A model generated the notes under the pieces. That model made no database searches and had not been told where the DNA came from. It was given only the letters and a program-made list of their open reading frames with translations. Below are positions 1-10,722 of a stretch of DNA of 64,000 nucleotides, one piece after another. The stretch is from Hoplostethus atlanticus (lineage: Eukaryota > Chordata > Actinopteri > Trachichthyiformes > Trachichthyidae), in the NCBI GenBank assembly GCA_034670405.1, contig JAXDDX010000291.1, forward strand, positions 124,001 to 188,000, written 5' to 3'. The translations under genes and the position numbers were made by a program. Numbering within the stretch: the stretch's first letter is position 1; each line of letters starts with the position of its first letter.

Positions 1-501
1 AAAACTTTTTGTACCTATTTTGCGGTATAAATGACAAATTTGTACAAATAGAGCCCAGGTTTAAAAATACCAGAATTCCCCTTTAAGTGATAAATTTTTT
101 TTTTTTAAAAAGGCAAATCTATTTTATTAAAGTTGTGATGGCCAAATTGCACCCCAATCTAAGAATGACCCTTCACATAGTCATCCACAATGAGCGATTA
201 ACATATCTATATGTCATATTTCCCTTTTCTTCCTCTTTCATAACGACGGATTAGATATTTGATCACTGCAAATTTGAATTTAAAATATATTTTTTAGAGA
301 ATATGCACAGCTACACACTACTGATTTTACTCTATGTGCAAAACAAACAGATTGTTTGTTCCTGTTTATTATTATTTATAGGCTGTTACTATTTTCTATT
401 GCAAAATGTTTTGGGATCCCGGGTGGAAAACCGGATGTGGAAGGAGACATTCTTCTTGCTGTGACTTGAGATGAGTCTTTCCATAAAGAAGTTTGCAATT
501 A
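1..501 (-). other. NAGLU 3' UTR and downstream flank
   Basis: This is AT-rich sequence downstream of the NAGLU stop codon. On the minus strand an AATAAA signal lies at 370-365, about 130 bases past the stop, inside an AATAATAAA run. It is the best candidate poly(A) signal, so the 3' UTR probably ends near 340-355. Nothing else is recognisable from 1 to 340. Confidence 0.5.
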
Positions 502-3500
502 CTATAGTCTCTTCAAGGCCTGTGGGTAGTATTTTAGGAAGATCCTGTGGGCAATCTCATAAGTGTCTCCCTGAGGTTTGGTAGGGTACTTTCTGCCATT
601 GTAAACAAAGCCCATCTCTATCTGGAAGGCGGCCTGGTTGAAGGCATCTTGCTTAAATGGCCGTCCGCTGTCCAGACACTCCACCAAGGTGTTGACGAAG
701 AGGCCCCATCGCTGGGTGTAGTAGTCCTCCATCAGGCCTCCCCACTCTTTGCTGGCATAGTCCAAGATCTCACCACTGGGACCCCATAAAGTGATCTGGT
801 TTCTGGCATTGATGTCATAGAGGTGCGCCTCCTTCTCATCCAGGCCTAAGGATTGTGCCCGCTCCAGCCACGTCCCCAGAAGGAAGTTGCGGTCACTAGA
901 CAGCAAACGGTTGAGCTCAGGCAAGAGGTCATACACCAGGACACCACCTGCAATCAGAAGCTCTGGCAATTTCTGGCTCTGGAAGGCCTCTGCAATATCC
1001 AGGTAAAATACTGACGTAAGAACCTGCAAGACCTGCCGTGTCACATCCACCAGATCATATCTGAAGGTTTCTTTGGACATGAGAGATGGGGCCACCTCCA
1101 TAATCAGTTTCCATGCTTTGAACAAGTCGGCCGGGTCATACCAGAGGCCAGTGTTTAAGCGAAATGAAGGCCGGCGCACCAGTGGGCTGTGATTGTGGTT
1201 TCGGTAATGCGGCACGGTGCAGTTGTAGACACTGGCAAACAGAAGCCTCCATGCAGCAGTCAAGTTCTCATCTGTGCTGCCATATCGCCGCATGGCATAC
1301 AATGACACCCACTTGGCCAGATTAACCGGCTCTTTGCGCCAAGCCAGTTCAGTCATCAATTCAAACACCACAGGATTCTGCTCAATACCCTCAGGTGTCA
1401 TGCCTACACCTACCAGGGTGGAGTTGGGGAAGTTCAGGGCTTCGAACGGCCCCGAGTTGATGCTCTCCACCGTGCCAAAGAAACCACTGTTGCCCCCGAA
1501 GTTCTGCAGCATGCACCAGATGAAGGGCTGTCCATAGAAGGACTCAGTGTAGGAGAAAATTGGCTCGGTCTCTGCAAACAAGTCCAGCACGATCATTCGG
1601 CCAAGGGGCACTCCATGCAGAAGAGCCTTAATCTGGGCCGGCTTCCAGAATTCTGCGGCACTAAAGAACAGCCAGCCTTGCATCAGCCAAATTGCCTGAG
1701 GATCAACTGGGGAGAAAAATTAGGTTTAAATGAGGGAGAAGAAAAGGACAGTTCTTGAACATGGCTGGAAAACAGGAGTGGGGTCGAGGGGAACTGTCTG
1801 TGTAAGACAATTGGCCAGCAGGTCAACCATGGGTTATGAAACTAGGGCAATTATTGTACTTGAAACCCAGAATCTCTGCTGAGTAGTCAGCTTTCAAAGA
1901 AATTACAGCCACTATCACATTTACAACTTGCAATGCTAACCATATACATTTACTGCACAGTCACCCAGAACTTCTCACCTGAGGTCATTGAGGCAAAGAT
2001 AGAGCGACTGATGGCAGACAGATAAGCGGGGTCGGAGGAAGGGGGAATCATCTCATTAAAGGCGTCTGTATTGTAGATGTGATCAGTCCCAAACTGTTTC
2101 ACCACCTGGGACAGATAGAGGGAACCGATCTGAAGAAAAAGGGGGTCACGGGGGTCCAACATGTAGGAGCATGAGTAGGTGCAGTTGAACTGAGCCCAAG
2201 GCCCCAATCTGGTTACATTTGCTTTGGGATACAACCTGAAAAACAAGGAATACTTCAATGACGCAAAGGTTTTGGCTGAAATATCAACTTGGCACTGCAT
2301 TCTGCGTGGCTGTATGGACCAATGTATAATGTGAGAACTAATGTTGGTGGTTATCAGTAGCCATATCCTCATAGGGCGGTTATCTGAAATAGGGAAAATT
2401 AAACAGGGAACTGAAACACAAAAAGGAGGAAATTAAACTTGAATGCCCTGAACAGGGAATACCTTGAATTTTCTTTGTTTTGTAGAACCCCAACTTTATG
2501 AACCTTCCTAAGAATTCCTATGGAGCCATTTATTTATTTGGCTTATTATATTTAATATTCTTTGATACTCTACATTTAAATGCGTGACACGGGACATGTG
2601 CATTGTCTGTACACAGTAGAAAAATTTCAAATTGTAAAATTCTGACAACCATCAGGGACAGGTAGCAATATTCAGTGAGTGATTAGATTCACCTGAGTAT
2701 TCCTTTGGGAATATTCCCGGAGAAGGCCGGCAGAACAGGGATTATGCCGAGGGATCTCATTCGCTCCAAGATTTTAAACTGCAGAGAAAATTAAGGGTTT
2801 CATTCAAATCACCATGTAACCACTTTGGGGGAGAAAACTATTTAAAATCACCAGTGAATATTTCAAAAACACAGGTGACTTCATCCTCACAAATCTAACT
2901 ATTTTGTAAAAGCCCTACAGAAGGCTAATAACTTTAATAGCAACGCACAAGGTGCTTTCCTTTCATGCCAGCAATTATTTTGATATCTCATCCTGGAACG
3001 ATCTTTCATATATTCACAGCTTTAAATGTGACATTAAAATCGCATGACAAGCAAGGGAATGCTAGTACCTGGAGGTAGAGCTGCTTCACATGCCAGGACT
3101 GTGGTAGAGGCCCGCCAAACTCAAACATGTTTCCCATACGGTTCCAGGCAAGGAAAGCGGGGCCAGAGAAGAAGTCTTCGATCTCCGACGAGGTCAAACC
3201 AAGAGCACGGTAAACCTAAAAGAGGAGGAGATTAATTTGATGTTTACATGCTGTTGCATATATCGAGAAACTGCATGGATTTGTCAGGATTTTTTTTACA
3301 TTTTATGTTCGGTCACACTGGTGTGCTCTTACCTCTTGCCACAGGGCCTCTTGGCCAGTGAAGGCCAACGGCAGATTGATGCCGTTGAGGGCCATCCAGT
3401 CAATCTCTCTCTCCCATCGTGGCCAGTCCCACCACACAGAGGAATAGCTAACGGTGCATACGTTCTGATAGTAGCGGAATCTGGACGATGAAAAAAAAAA

Positions 3501-6008
3501 AAAAGAAAATCACACATTTAGTTTGTCTATTTTGTTCTCAAAGTGATCAAACACAGAAACACACAGAACACACAGAAGAGAAGATTGTTGCAAAGTTGTG
3601 CAAGTCCAATATGAAAACCTAAATCTAAATCACCTCAAAAGAAGCAAAAAAATCTAACAAAAAACAACCCAAGATGCCAAGCAAAGACAACTTCATTGGA
3701 TAAGAGAAATTAAATGACAAATAAAACTCAGCATGCTTTGGTTAAACATCTGGCTTTGAAGGGCAGTCCGTCATGCACACCAATGTGAAAAATTAGTGGT
3801 AAAAAAATTCTGTGTGTTTCGGTAGCATTTCACATGCCTTTATAACCTATAACTTATACAATTAGAAAATTTATATTAAATTAAATGATATATTGAAGCT
3901 ATATATGAGAAAAAACACTTGGAAAAGCGCACTTTTGTAGCTGATATATGCCTATACCCAGCCATGACATGCTCTTCACCACTAAAGTAGAAAAAACTGT
4001 GCCATGCTTGCCATGGATTTTTACAATCTAACCACTGTGCACATGACATAACTGGGGTGAGATGATGCGAACCTAATGCACCAGAGATAATTGAACAGAA
4101 GGGTCCTTTAAAAAGGGCCATGCCGTGGCACAAGTTTCCACAGTAAACAATGAAAAATAATGTTTGACAATGCACCATTTATCATGCACTCATGGGTGCT
4201 GTGCTGTAATGCAACAGAGGGGCCGAGACTTTTTTTTTTTTTGGGTTGCAGGAGTGGGGGTTGTACATCATTTAATTTGCTGGACAGTGAATCGAGACTC
4301 AGAAGGTGAACTCTGTGGGTCTCATGCAATTGATCAATGCTAGCTTCCATGACAAATGGACATCCAGTAATGTTGATTTTGACAGGAATGCCTTCTATCT
4401 AGTCTAAGGTTCTAAGGCTTGCCACTGGAGGAAGCTGGCAAGCATCCTAACATTTTCCAAGAGGCTTTTTTGATGGAAATAAATTGTCATTGTTGTTTCA
4501 CAGGACACACAAGCTACACAAACAATGGGTATTAAAAAAATGCAAAGAGTTTTTTGAGTCACCTGCCTCTTGCAGATGTAAGTCACCATGATAGGGACTG
4601 TTTTTTCTAGTGTGAAAAGAACTGAATCATATGACTCAGGCTTGAGCCGATGTTTTATTTTTTATTTTAATTTTCCTTTTTCCTTTACCTAAAGTTTCTC
4701 AGAAATCAAAGTCTGGCATCTAATCTGATTTTATGTTCCGTAATAAATAAAATTGAGACTGCAAGATGTGCAAGATGAAGCAATAGTGAAATCATACTAT
4801 TTACACATTTTTTAATGTGGGACCCCCTGGAACCTCAAAGACCCCTGGGGGCCCCCGATCGCCACTTCAAGAAACACAGCTAGATCCTGAGTTCTCAAAT
4901 CTTTTTGTGTCCAGGGTTACCGAAATTAAACCACCAACACCCATTTAATAACACTGCATTCCAAGGAACCCCATCTGAGACGGTTTGTTGTTGGATATGA
5001 CTTGGTACAGAATTATATGTATATAGGCTACTATAAATGGTGTGATAACAGCAATGGGGAAGTGAAACCTATGAGTCAACCCTTATACATCCTCTCACTA
5101 CGCTAGGTTCTAATGAGTGAAATTAATCTACTTCTCATTTTTGCTGGAGACCCCGTTCAACGTCCGCGCTGCTCGCCTCTGCCATCCACGGTGTATTTTT
5201 GCGGAAGAAGATGACTATTAACGGGGAACAAATAAGAAAAGTTGACATTTTCTATGAAATAAGCACTGTTTGTGTATTGGATATTTGCCGAATTGAAGAG
5301 AAGATGCCAACGATTCGTAAACCGCCTTAAGTCTGCTGTATGAGGTGTGAACGTTTGCCGGTGTTGTGCCGAAAATCACAGATAGGACGGTGGGTTCAAT
5401 TGTCGGCAGTCACTCGATTTTCGGCACACTTTATACAGTTTAAGATTATTAAAGCACAGATAGGAAAGTGGATACAATTTTTCGACAGTCACTCGATTTT
5501 CGGCACGACACATATTTCTAACTTAGAGCAACATTGTTTTTTTTGAATGATGCTCTGCGTTTCGGTCTCGGGGGGGGGGGGGCTCCTTTGCTTACCTGTG
5601 CTGGGTGTTGATGCGCAGGACGCCGGTGAGCTGGGGCAACGGCCGGGGGAGAGCCAGCTGATCACCAAACCAAGAAACATGGCAGTTGCAGAAATATTTC
5701 AAGTAGTTATATATGCCGGACGCTACGGCCACCCCGGTGCTGCCTGTGGCTACTATCTTGTTATTTTTGGTGGACCGGAGCTCGCAAACATCCAGGCTAT
5801 CGTTGGAAAGGCTCCGGTTGACTGATACTATGAACTCCGTAGACCTGTTCCCAAGCAGGCGTTTCAGTAGCTCGACCACTGCTTGTCCCTGTGTCTTGTC
5901 GCTGGCTTTTGGTTTTAGATGGTCTAGAGTAGGAAATTTGCAATGTGCCGTTACAATAAGAGAGCCTACAATAAGCAACGCTAGGCTGCAACCGCTCTTG
6001 GGTGACAT
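502..6008 (-). CDS. naglu: Alpha-N-acetylglucosaminidase (NAGLU), complete six-exon gene
   Basis: This lysosomal GH89 glycosidase removes terminal alpha-N-acetylglucosamine from heparan sulfate; loss of the human gene causes Sanfilippo syndrome type B. Coding exons in transcript order are 6008-5596, 3480-3333, 3215-3069, 2778-2693, 2235-1979 and 1706-502. All introns are GT/AG, all phases agree, and the sum is 2256 nt = 751 aa plus stop (human protein about 743 aa). A signal peptide covers roughly residues 1-23, with a hydrophobic core [14 protein letters not shown]. The two catalytic glutamates of the family are present: E326 in [10 protein letters not shown] (human E316) and E456 in [10 protein letters not shown] (human E446). 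The N-terminal domain ends in exon 1 with [19 protein letters not shown]. The last exon (1205 nt) holds more than half of the protein, as in mammals. The start is the first ATG before the signal peptide. No damage is seen. Confidence 0.97.
4817..4985. mobile_element. hAT-like repeat fragments (two, adjacent)
   Basis: The phrase GTTCTCAAATCTTTTTGTG followed by a CCAGGGTTACC-type stretch resembles the terminal part of hAT-family non-autonomous elements (CAGTGGTTCTCAAACTTTTT type). The neighbouring GGGACCCCCTGG/GACCCCTGGGGG stretch belongs to the same kind of repeat. Related copies are at 39727-39800 and 56053-56115. Assignment is from sequence resemblance only. Confidence 0.45.
5366..5506. repeat. 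Two-copy 51-bp direct repeat bounded by inverted 12-mers
   Basis: A ~51-bp unit at 5377-5427 recurs at 5455-5506 with a few changes. Each copy ends in GATTTTCGGCAC, and the block begins with its reverse complement GTGCCGAAAATC at 5366-5377. The arrangement looks like a tiny inverted-repeat element that duplicated its right half. It sits in NAGLU intron 1, about 90 bases from the exon 1 donor. Confidence 0.6.
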
Positions 6009-6300
6009 TTTGAGCCCCTCTTAAGTCAAGCCAGGGTTTCCCTACCGTAGCATGCGATTTAAAAACAAGTTTATTTCTTCATATGCGGGCAACCAGGAAG
6101 CGCCGGTCAACTGAAACGCTGCCGGCCAATCAGAGACGGGGCTGTCGACGAAAATATTATTCACAGCCAATCACAGGCGAGGATTCATGTAAAACCAGTT
6201 TTAATAGGAAACTTGAGTTAGCAGACCTTTGTCATGTGATGAATCTTTCACGTGATGGCAATATTTCCGAAAAGATGAAGATGGCTTGGAATTAGGTCTC
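6009..6300 (-). promoter_or_regulatory. NAGLU upstream promoter region
   Basis: The 300 bases upstream of the NAGLU start are richer in CpG than their surroundings. They contain two CCAAT boxes (6126-6130 and 6167-6171) and a palindromic E-box TCACGTGA at 6248-6255, with a weaker TCATGTGA at 6232-6239. No TATA box is evident. This fits a housekeeping-type lysosomal promoter. The transcription start itself cannot be fixed from sequence. Confidence 0.55.
6248..6255. promoter_or_regulatory. CLEAR-like E-box (TCACGTGA)
   Basis: This octamer matches the core of the CLEAR motif (GTCACGTGAC) bound by TFEB/TFE3 at lysosomal genes. It lies about 240 bases upstream of the NAGLU ATG, within the usual promoter distance. 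Flanking bases deviate from the full decamer (T before, T after), so binding is inferred and not shown. Confidence 0.45.
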
Positions 6301-6784
6301 CAAGATGACCATCATATGATCACGCAATATAAAACATGAGGTGAATAAACTTGCTGAATCATTTAATGGTTTGTGCTAGGGCAATGTTCAAACCAAATTC
6401 AGGACAAATGGTTTCCTTATTTGCTTGTGAAAGGACTGATTGAGTCTTTGTACTCCCAGGACAAAGGTGGATGACTGCACAGCAAGTGTTTGCAGTTAAG
6501 ATTAACATTTTGTAGTTACTGCTGGCATGGTTGTTTGGCTAATCTTAATCGATCAATCAACCAAAGCTTCCAATTAGCATTTTGTAACAAATTCCGTTTG
6601 CATCAGTAGTGGAGCATGTATAAAAAAAAAATAGAAATAAAAACAACATACTATTCTAAACACACTACCAAATAAAGTCATTGGTTGCCAAATTGCAACA
6701 CTTCTAAGCTCGTCTATATATAAATATAAATATATAAATAAATAAAAGGACATAGTTATTGATATTTCCACTACAATGGAAGTT
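6301..6784. other. Intergenic, no recognised feature
   Basis: This is AT-rich sequence between the NAGLU promoter and a LINE end. It has short A/T runs and TATA-type dinucleotide stretches near 6715-6745. I see no coding potential on either strand. Confidence 0.5.
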
Positions 6785-7400
6785 CTTTATTAATCTCTGG
6801 GGGGAAATTTCTTTGTTACAGCAGCCACAACAAAGAATAACAATTGCAATAGGAATAATCAAAATAAAGAATATATATATATATATATAATATTCCACAC
6901 TACGCCAGTGGTTTCAACCCCCGAAAAGGTTCTTTATTAAAACGACACACGAAAAGAAACACTGTTTTCAAATTTAAACAGTGTAGATGGCACATTCCGC
7001 TATGCAGTGAGTGAATGGAGACAGAGGAAAAAACTTCCCCTTTCCCCAAATGCACGAAAGCCACACCTTCACCTGTGCTGCCCAAAGTAATGGAAATACA
7101 ATTCGGACCGTACTCTGATCCGGTGTTCTGAACACAGGTGCACATGGGTTGGGTTCAAACCTTACCCACGCCAATGGAAAAGGGAGAAGAGTGTCATGAA
7201 CTGGGTGAGAGATGTTGTCCATGATGACCAGCAGTTTGACCAACATTCTCCTCTCAGCCACCACTTTCACTGGGTCCAGGCTGGCCCCCAGGACAGACCC
7301 CGCCTTCCTCAGCAGTTTGTCTATCCTGTTGGTGTCTCCGGCTTTTGATTGGTGCCTCAGAGTCATCCAAAAACTTCTCCAAGTTGCATGTCTCTAAATT
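6785..7400 (-). mobile_element. Rex1/CR1-like LINE, 3' end fragment
   Basis: Read on the minus strand, 7370-7190 encodes a peptide containing NRIDKLLRKAGSVLG and NISHPVHDTLL, the typical C-terminal end of fish Rex1/L2-group LINE ORF2. Near 6840-6785 the minus strand then reads into the usual 3' tail (GCTGCTGTAACAAAGAAATT, then a CCCC..AATAAAG block). Only the 3' end is present, and the reading frame is broken between 7200 and 6900. A related tail lies at 58690-58775. Confidence 0.6.
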
Positions 7401-7640
7401 GTATTTAAAGTCGGATGTGTAGAATTTTTAGTTTCCGCTTCAGGTCTCAGACTGATGGCCTGACGTTCTGTTCAAGACTTCTCTGGTTTCCCTCAGAATT
7501 CAAGGGTCCCTTAATGATGTTGAGTCGTCCAGGTCCAGAGGAGGAAAAACAGCCCAGACCAGGACACTCTACCACTATGCTTGACCATAGGGTTGTTATT
7601 TAGACAGTTCTGAAAAGTATATGTATATGTATGTATTTTA
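7401..7640. repeat. Dispersed repeat fragment
   Basis: The stretch around 7520-7590 (GTCCAGGTCCAGAGGAGG, then CTACCACTATGCTTGACC) resembles the inner part of non-autonomous DNA transposons common in teleosts. No ends can be defined and no coding potential is seen. Confidence 0.35.
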
Positions 7641-7970
7641 CAAATTTGACTCCTGCCTCTTTCACAGAATTTTTATATTTATAACTTTTTTGGCCTGATG
7701 CAGCTGGAAGGGCTTTAGGGCTTAATTCCTAAATGCTTCATGCTAGAGCAATCACATTTGGTGGATAGCTTTCAAATGTCCCCCACTACTCAGGAATGTT
7801 TTTTTTCACCATTTCTCCCAGAGGGGATCCAATCTGTTCTGGCATTTCAGGCCTGATTGGGATGCTATAATTAAAGATCAAAATTTTCTAACTTTGAAAG
7901 GCCATAACTGCTACCTTACTTGCACAGTTTGATGACAGTTGGAGCAAAATGGCATGTAGACAAAGCCATG
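7641..7970 (+). repeat. Dispersed repeat shared with the pentraxin 3' flanks
   Basis: CCTCTTTCACAGAATTTT, the TTAATTCCTAAATGCTTCAT block, CCAATCTGTTCTGGC and CAGTTTGATGACAGTTGGAG recur in the same order at 13254-13545. Part recurs at 24431-24575, downstream of the two pentraxin genes. It could be a dispersed element or a relic of a third duplicated unit. No pentraxin exon is detectable near it. Confidence 0.6.
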
Positions 7971-8879
7971 AATCAGCAAGACTCCGAGAGCTCGCAAGAC
8001 AGCCGACAGTTCGCCTAAAGTAGAAGCTATCTGATTGGTTGTCTTTTGTGAAATAGGCAATCAGCAATAGCGTTATGTTGTTCCTTTGTGTAGTTCATTG
8101 TAATGGTGCCGACGTGACATTTTTGCTACGAAATTCAAAGTGGTCAAACTAATTTGCGAAGAAGACAAATCCCTTTCAGGATAAAGATCGGGAAAAACAC
8201 AGAGGAGGTAGTTTAAAAACCGAGAGACTACATAGCAAAGTGGCACATGCCAGGCAAAGCACAGTGCACAATGTACAGTACTGCAATGATGTTATCATCT
8301 ATTGGTTGAACCAGGAAACAAACTGGGTAGAGGGCTCAGGGAATCCTGGACACAGGAGAATACAGTTAGTAAAGGTAACACTGGGAGAACCATAAGTGAC
8401 TAGCGCGGCCAAGCGCATGGCTACCACAGGAGTTGGCAGATCTGACAATCTGGCAAAGAGTAGGTGAAGAGCCGGGGGTTTTATGCTGCTGGGTTGATGA
8501 GTGGATTGGAGGCAGGTGTGGAAGAGAGGCAGGAACCAGGAGAGGGAGCCACACCCAAGCCACACACACAGACTGACAGTGAGAGACAGACAGGGGAAGT
8601 GGCGATACACAAGGGAGGCAGGGAACACAGAGAAACATAGGGAAAAACTGGAGCCACGGCCGGAGCCGTGACAGTTGGACCAGTATGAAAGGACTTGATG
8701 TTAAAACTATTTTTAATTAATGTACCGGTAACATTGATCATCACAGGAAATATTTGATGATACCTTGGCTTGAAGAAACTGTAGCTATAACGTAACTATT
8801 GCATATAAACCATATTTTTCATAGAATTGTAGGTAATTGTTGTTGTTTATAAGCTCATTTTAGACCTGAAAATGCAAAA
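7971..8879. other. Intergenic, possible old retroelement piece
   Basis: Most of this stretch is unassigned. A GC-richer block at about 8395-8680, ending in GGCCGGAGCCGTGACAG, looks like a transposon-derived fragment, but I cannot name a family. Open frames on the minus strand at 8299-8744 overlap one another in several frames and show no conserved domain. Confidence 0.35.
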
Positions 8880-9480
8880 TTGCTGATCATTTGTGCTGGA
8901 ATTCAATTTTCATGCTTTAAAATTCAAAAACAAAATACAAGTATTCAGAGTTTTATCCTCGGCAGAGTGGAAAAGCCCCTAATACTGCATTTAGACCCTC
9001 ATGTGACACTACAACTCTCCACTGAAAACCATACTAAAGTTATTGTTTTAGGTAGGTTAGCAGCTCCTTAAGGCAGGGTGAGGCAGGTTTCATTGCAGGT
9101 TTTACCTGAAGCTCCCACATACAATGGAATGATTTCTCCGGCCAGACATCTGATCAGAGAAATCATCTGACATCTGATCTGACTAGCTATAGTCAGAGAG
9201 GAACTTCTGTCATACTAGAAGTGGATAACACCGACTGGCTGATTTTTTTCTCTCTTTTTTTTTTAATGGCCCATATATCATTCACCCTTTTACATAGGTG
9301 CTTTTTCCTGTTCAGGCCCAGCATGCATTGGACAGAAGGCAAGGAAATACCTTCGACCGGTCACCAGTCCGTCATAGAGCAAACAGATACCTATACATTA
9401 GTTCTACTCAAAAGATTCACGTCACTGCTTCCTGAAGTTGAAAAACTCAAATAAACTTCCATAGCTGCTGTGTGTGTAGA
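8880..9480 (+). repeat. ~600-bp repeat, copy A
   Basis: This segment is similar along its whole length to 26296-26900. Shared stretches include GCAGGGTGAGGCAGGTTTCA, CAGGCCCAGCATGCATTGG, CAGATACCTATACATTAGTT and ACTCAAATAAACTTCC, with small indels. It contains the CACCAGTCCGTCATAG-type phrase common in teleost interspersed repeats. Copy A lies between NAGLU and the first pentraxin; copy B lies in the last intron of ATP6V0A1. Confidence 0.75.
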
Positions 9481-10055
9481 AGGGGGAAATCCAGGTGTAA
9501 CTCTTTGATTTCCTCTTCAAGAACCCGCTTTACTTGTGTTTTATTCATTTGACAAGTAAGTAATTCATTGAAGTAATCGCATCTCTGACTGACCAATGAA
9601 ACAACTTTGGTAACTAGGAAGTGATTAGTCTTCCTATTCTTCATTTGCATTTGTTAATTTTCTTTACCCACTTACTCCTTTTCAGAGTCATGGGGGTGCT
9701 GAAACCTATCCCAGCATGCACATCTCTGAACCAGGTGACCCTGGCTGGCTTAAAACCCGTTGGGTTTCCGATACACTGAAATAGGGAGGTAGAACTCAAG
9801 TACAACCAAGCTGCACCAGGTAACCTTGGACGTTGGCGACCCCAAATGGCAGCGTGAGGTATCCAGAAGTCATGTAAGGTGACATCAGTAAACTGCACCA
9901 CAGCACGCTCATGTTTACCAACCAGCGATTGCTGTCTATCAAAGGAAACCAAAGGGACGAGAGAAGCAAAACTTCTAACGTTGCTGAGTCCAACTTTCTC
10001 TAGATTTGTAGCGAATTCTGGTGCCTTTTGGCCTTCTACTAGAATCTAATTCTTA
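9481..10055. other. Intergenic, with a dispersed repeat at 9800-9970
   Basis: The part at 9800-9970 (GGCGACCCCAAATGGCAG, then GTGACATCAGTAAACTG and CTCATGTTTACCAA) resembles 42925-43050 in an ATP6V0A1 intron, so it is a low-copy dispersed repeat. The rest shows nothing recognisable. Confidence 0.5.
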
Positions 10056-10119
10056 GACATGGCCATCAATTGGAATCTAATCTATTTGGAAGCCATATCT
10101 AATAAAAGTCACATCACGG

Positions 10120-10556
10120 GGAGCATTCAGGACTAATGTTCGCTCTAAGCTAATAGTTTGATAACCTATGTCTAATTAATGATCACATTGACCAAATAAT
10201 ATCTAGTCGGTCATACGTAGAGTATGCCCTCAGAAATTGAGTCAATATAAAAAACACTAGATGCAGACACTTTGCCACATCTTAGGGTATAGTAAACTGA
10301 TGCCCCCGCTCTTTGGTAATGATTTCTATTCTTTGTCCTTTAAAAATGAATCAATAGGTCATAGGAGAGGTCATACGAATATAAACAGCTGCTTTGCAAT
10401 TGGCCAGAGCATTCAGGACTAATGTTCCCTCTAAGCTGATAGTTTCATAACATACGTCTAATAAATGATCACATTGACCAAATAATATCTAGTCGGTCAT
10501 ACTCTACTTTGTCCTCAGAAATTGAGTCAATATAAACAGCTGCTTTCCAATTGGCC
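10120..10556 (+). repeat. Direct duplication of the pentraxin promoter block
   Basis: About 130 bases starting GCATTCAGGACTAATGTTC at about 10122 recur at about 10409. The block ending ATAAACAGCTGCTTTGCAAT at 10381-10405 recurs at about 10531-10556. The first unit also contains about 130 unshared bases (10251-10380). Copy 2 upstream of the second pentraxin has only one such block (22265-22420), so the doubling is specific to copy 1. Confidence 0.8.
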
Positions 10557-10585
10557 AAAAGGCTTTCCACCCATTTTAAAAACTC

Positions 10586-10593
10586 TATAAATA
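10586..10593 (+). promoter_or_regulatory. TATA box of pentraxin copy 1
   Basis: TATAAATA lies 137 bases upstream of the ATG, in a stretch conserved with copy 2 (22449-22456). It predicts a start near 10615-10625. A CCAATTGG element lies about 40 bases further upstream. Confidence 0.65.
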
Positions 10594-10722
10594 TTTGCGA
10601 GAGACCAACGGACAACCGTCACAAGTTTGGATTTACAGGGAAATTGCTGAAACTCTTTAGTGGTATCAGTTTCCTGTGATTGGACAGCTTGTTGTTGCGT
10701 GACAGCTCACAAGTCAGAGGTG

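Larger units (their letters stand above)
3481..5595 (-). other. NAGLU intron 1 with repeat fragments
   Basis: This is a 2.1-kb intron. It holds a T11 tract at about 4229, two hAT-like fragments (about 4817-4880 and 4888-4985), a partial tandem repeat with inverted 12-mers (5366-5506) and a G12 run at about 5570-5581, just inside the intron from the exon 1 donor. Short open frames here (for example 3876-4350) have no coding character. Confidence 0.7.

Noticed and set aside
7641-7970. Possible relic of a third pentraxin gene
   Set aside because: Only sequence matching the 3' flanks is present. The shared part contains phrases typical of dispersed teleost repeats, and no exon-like remnant is found nearby.
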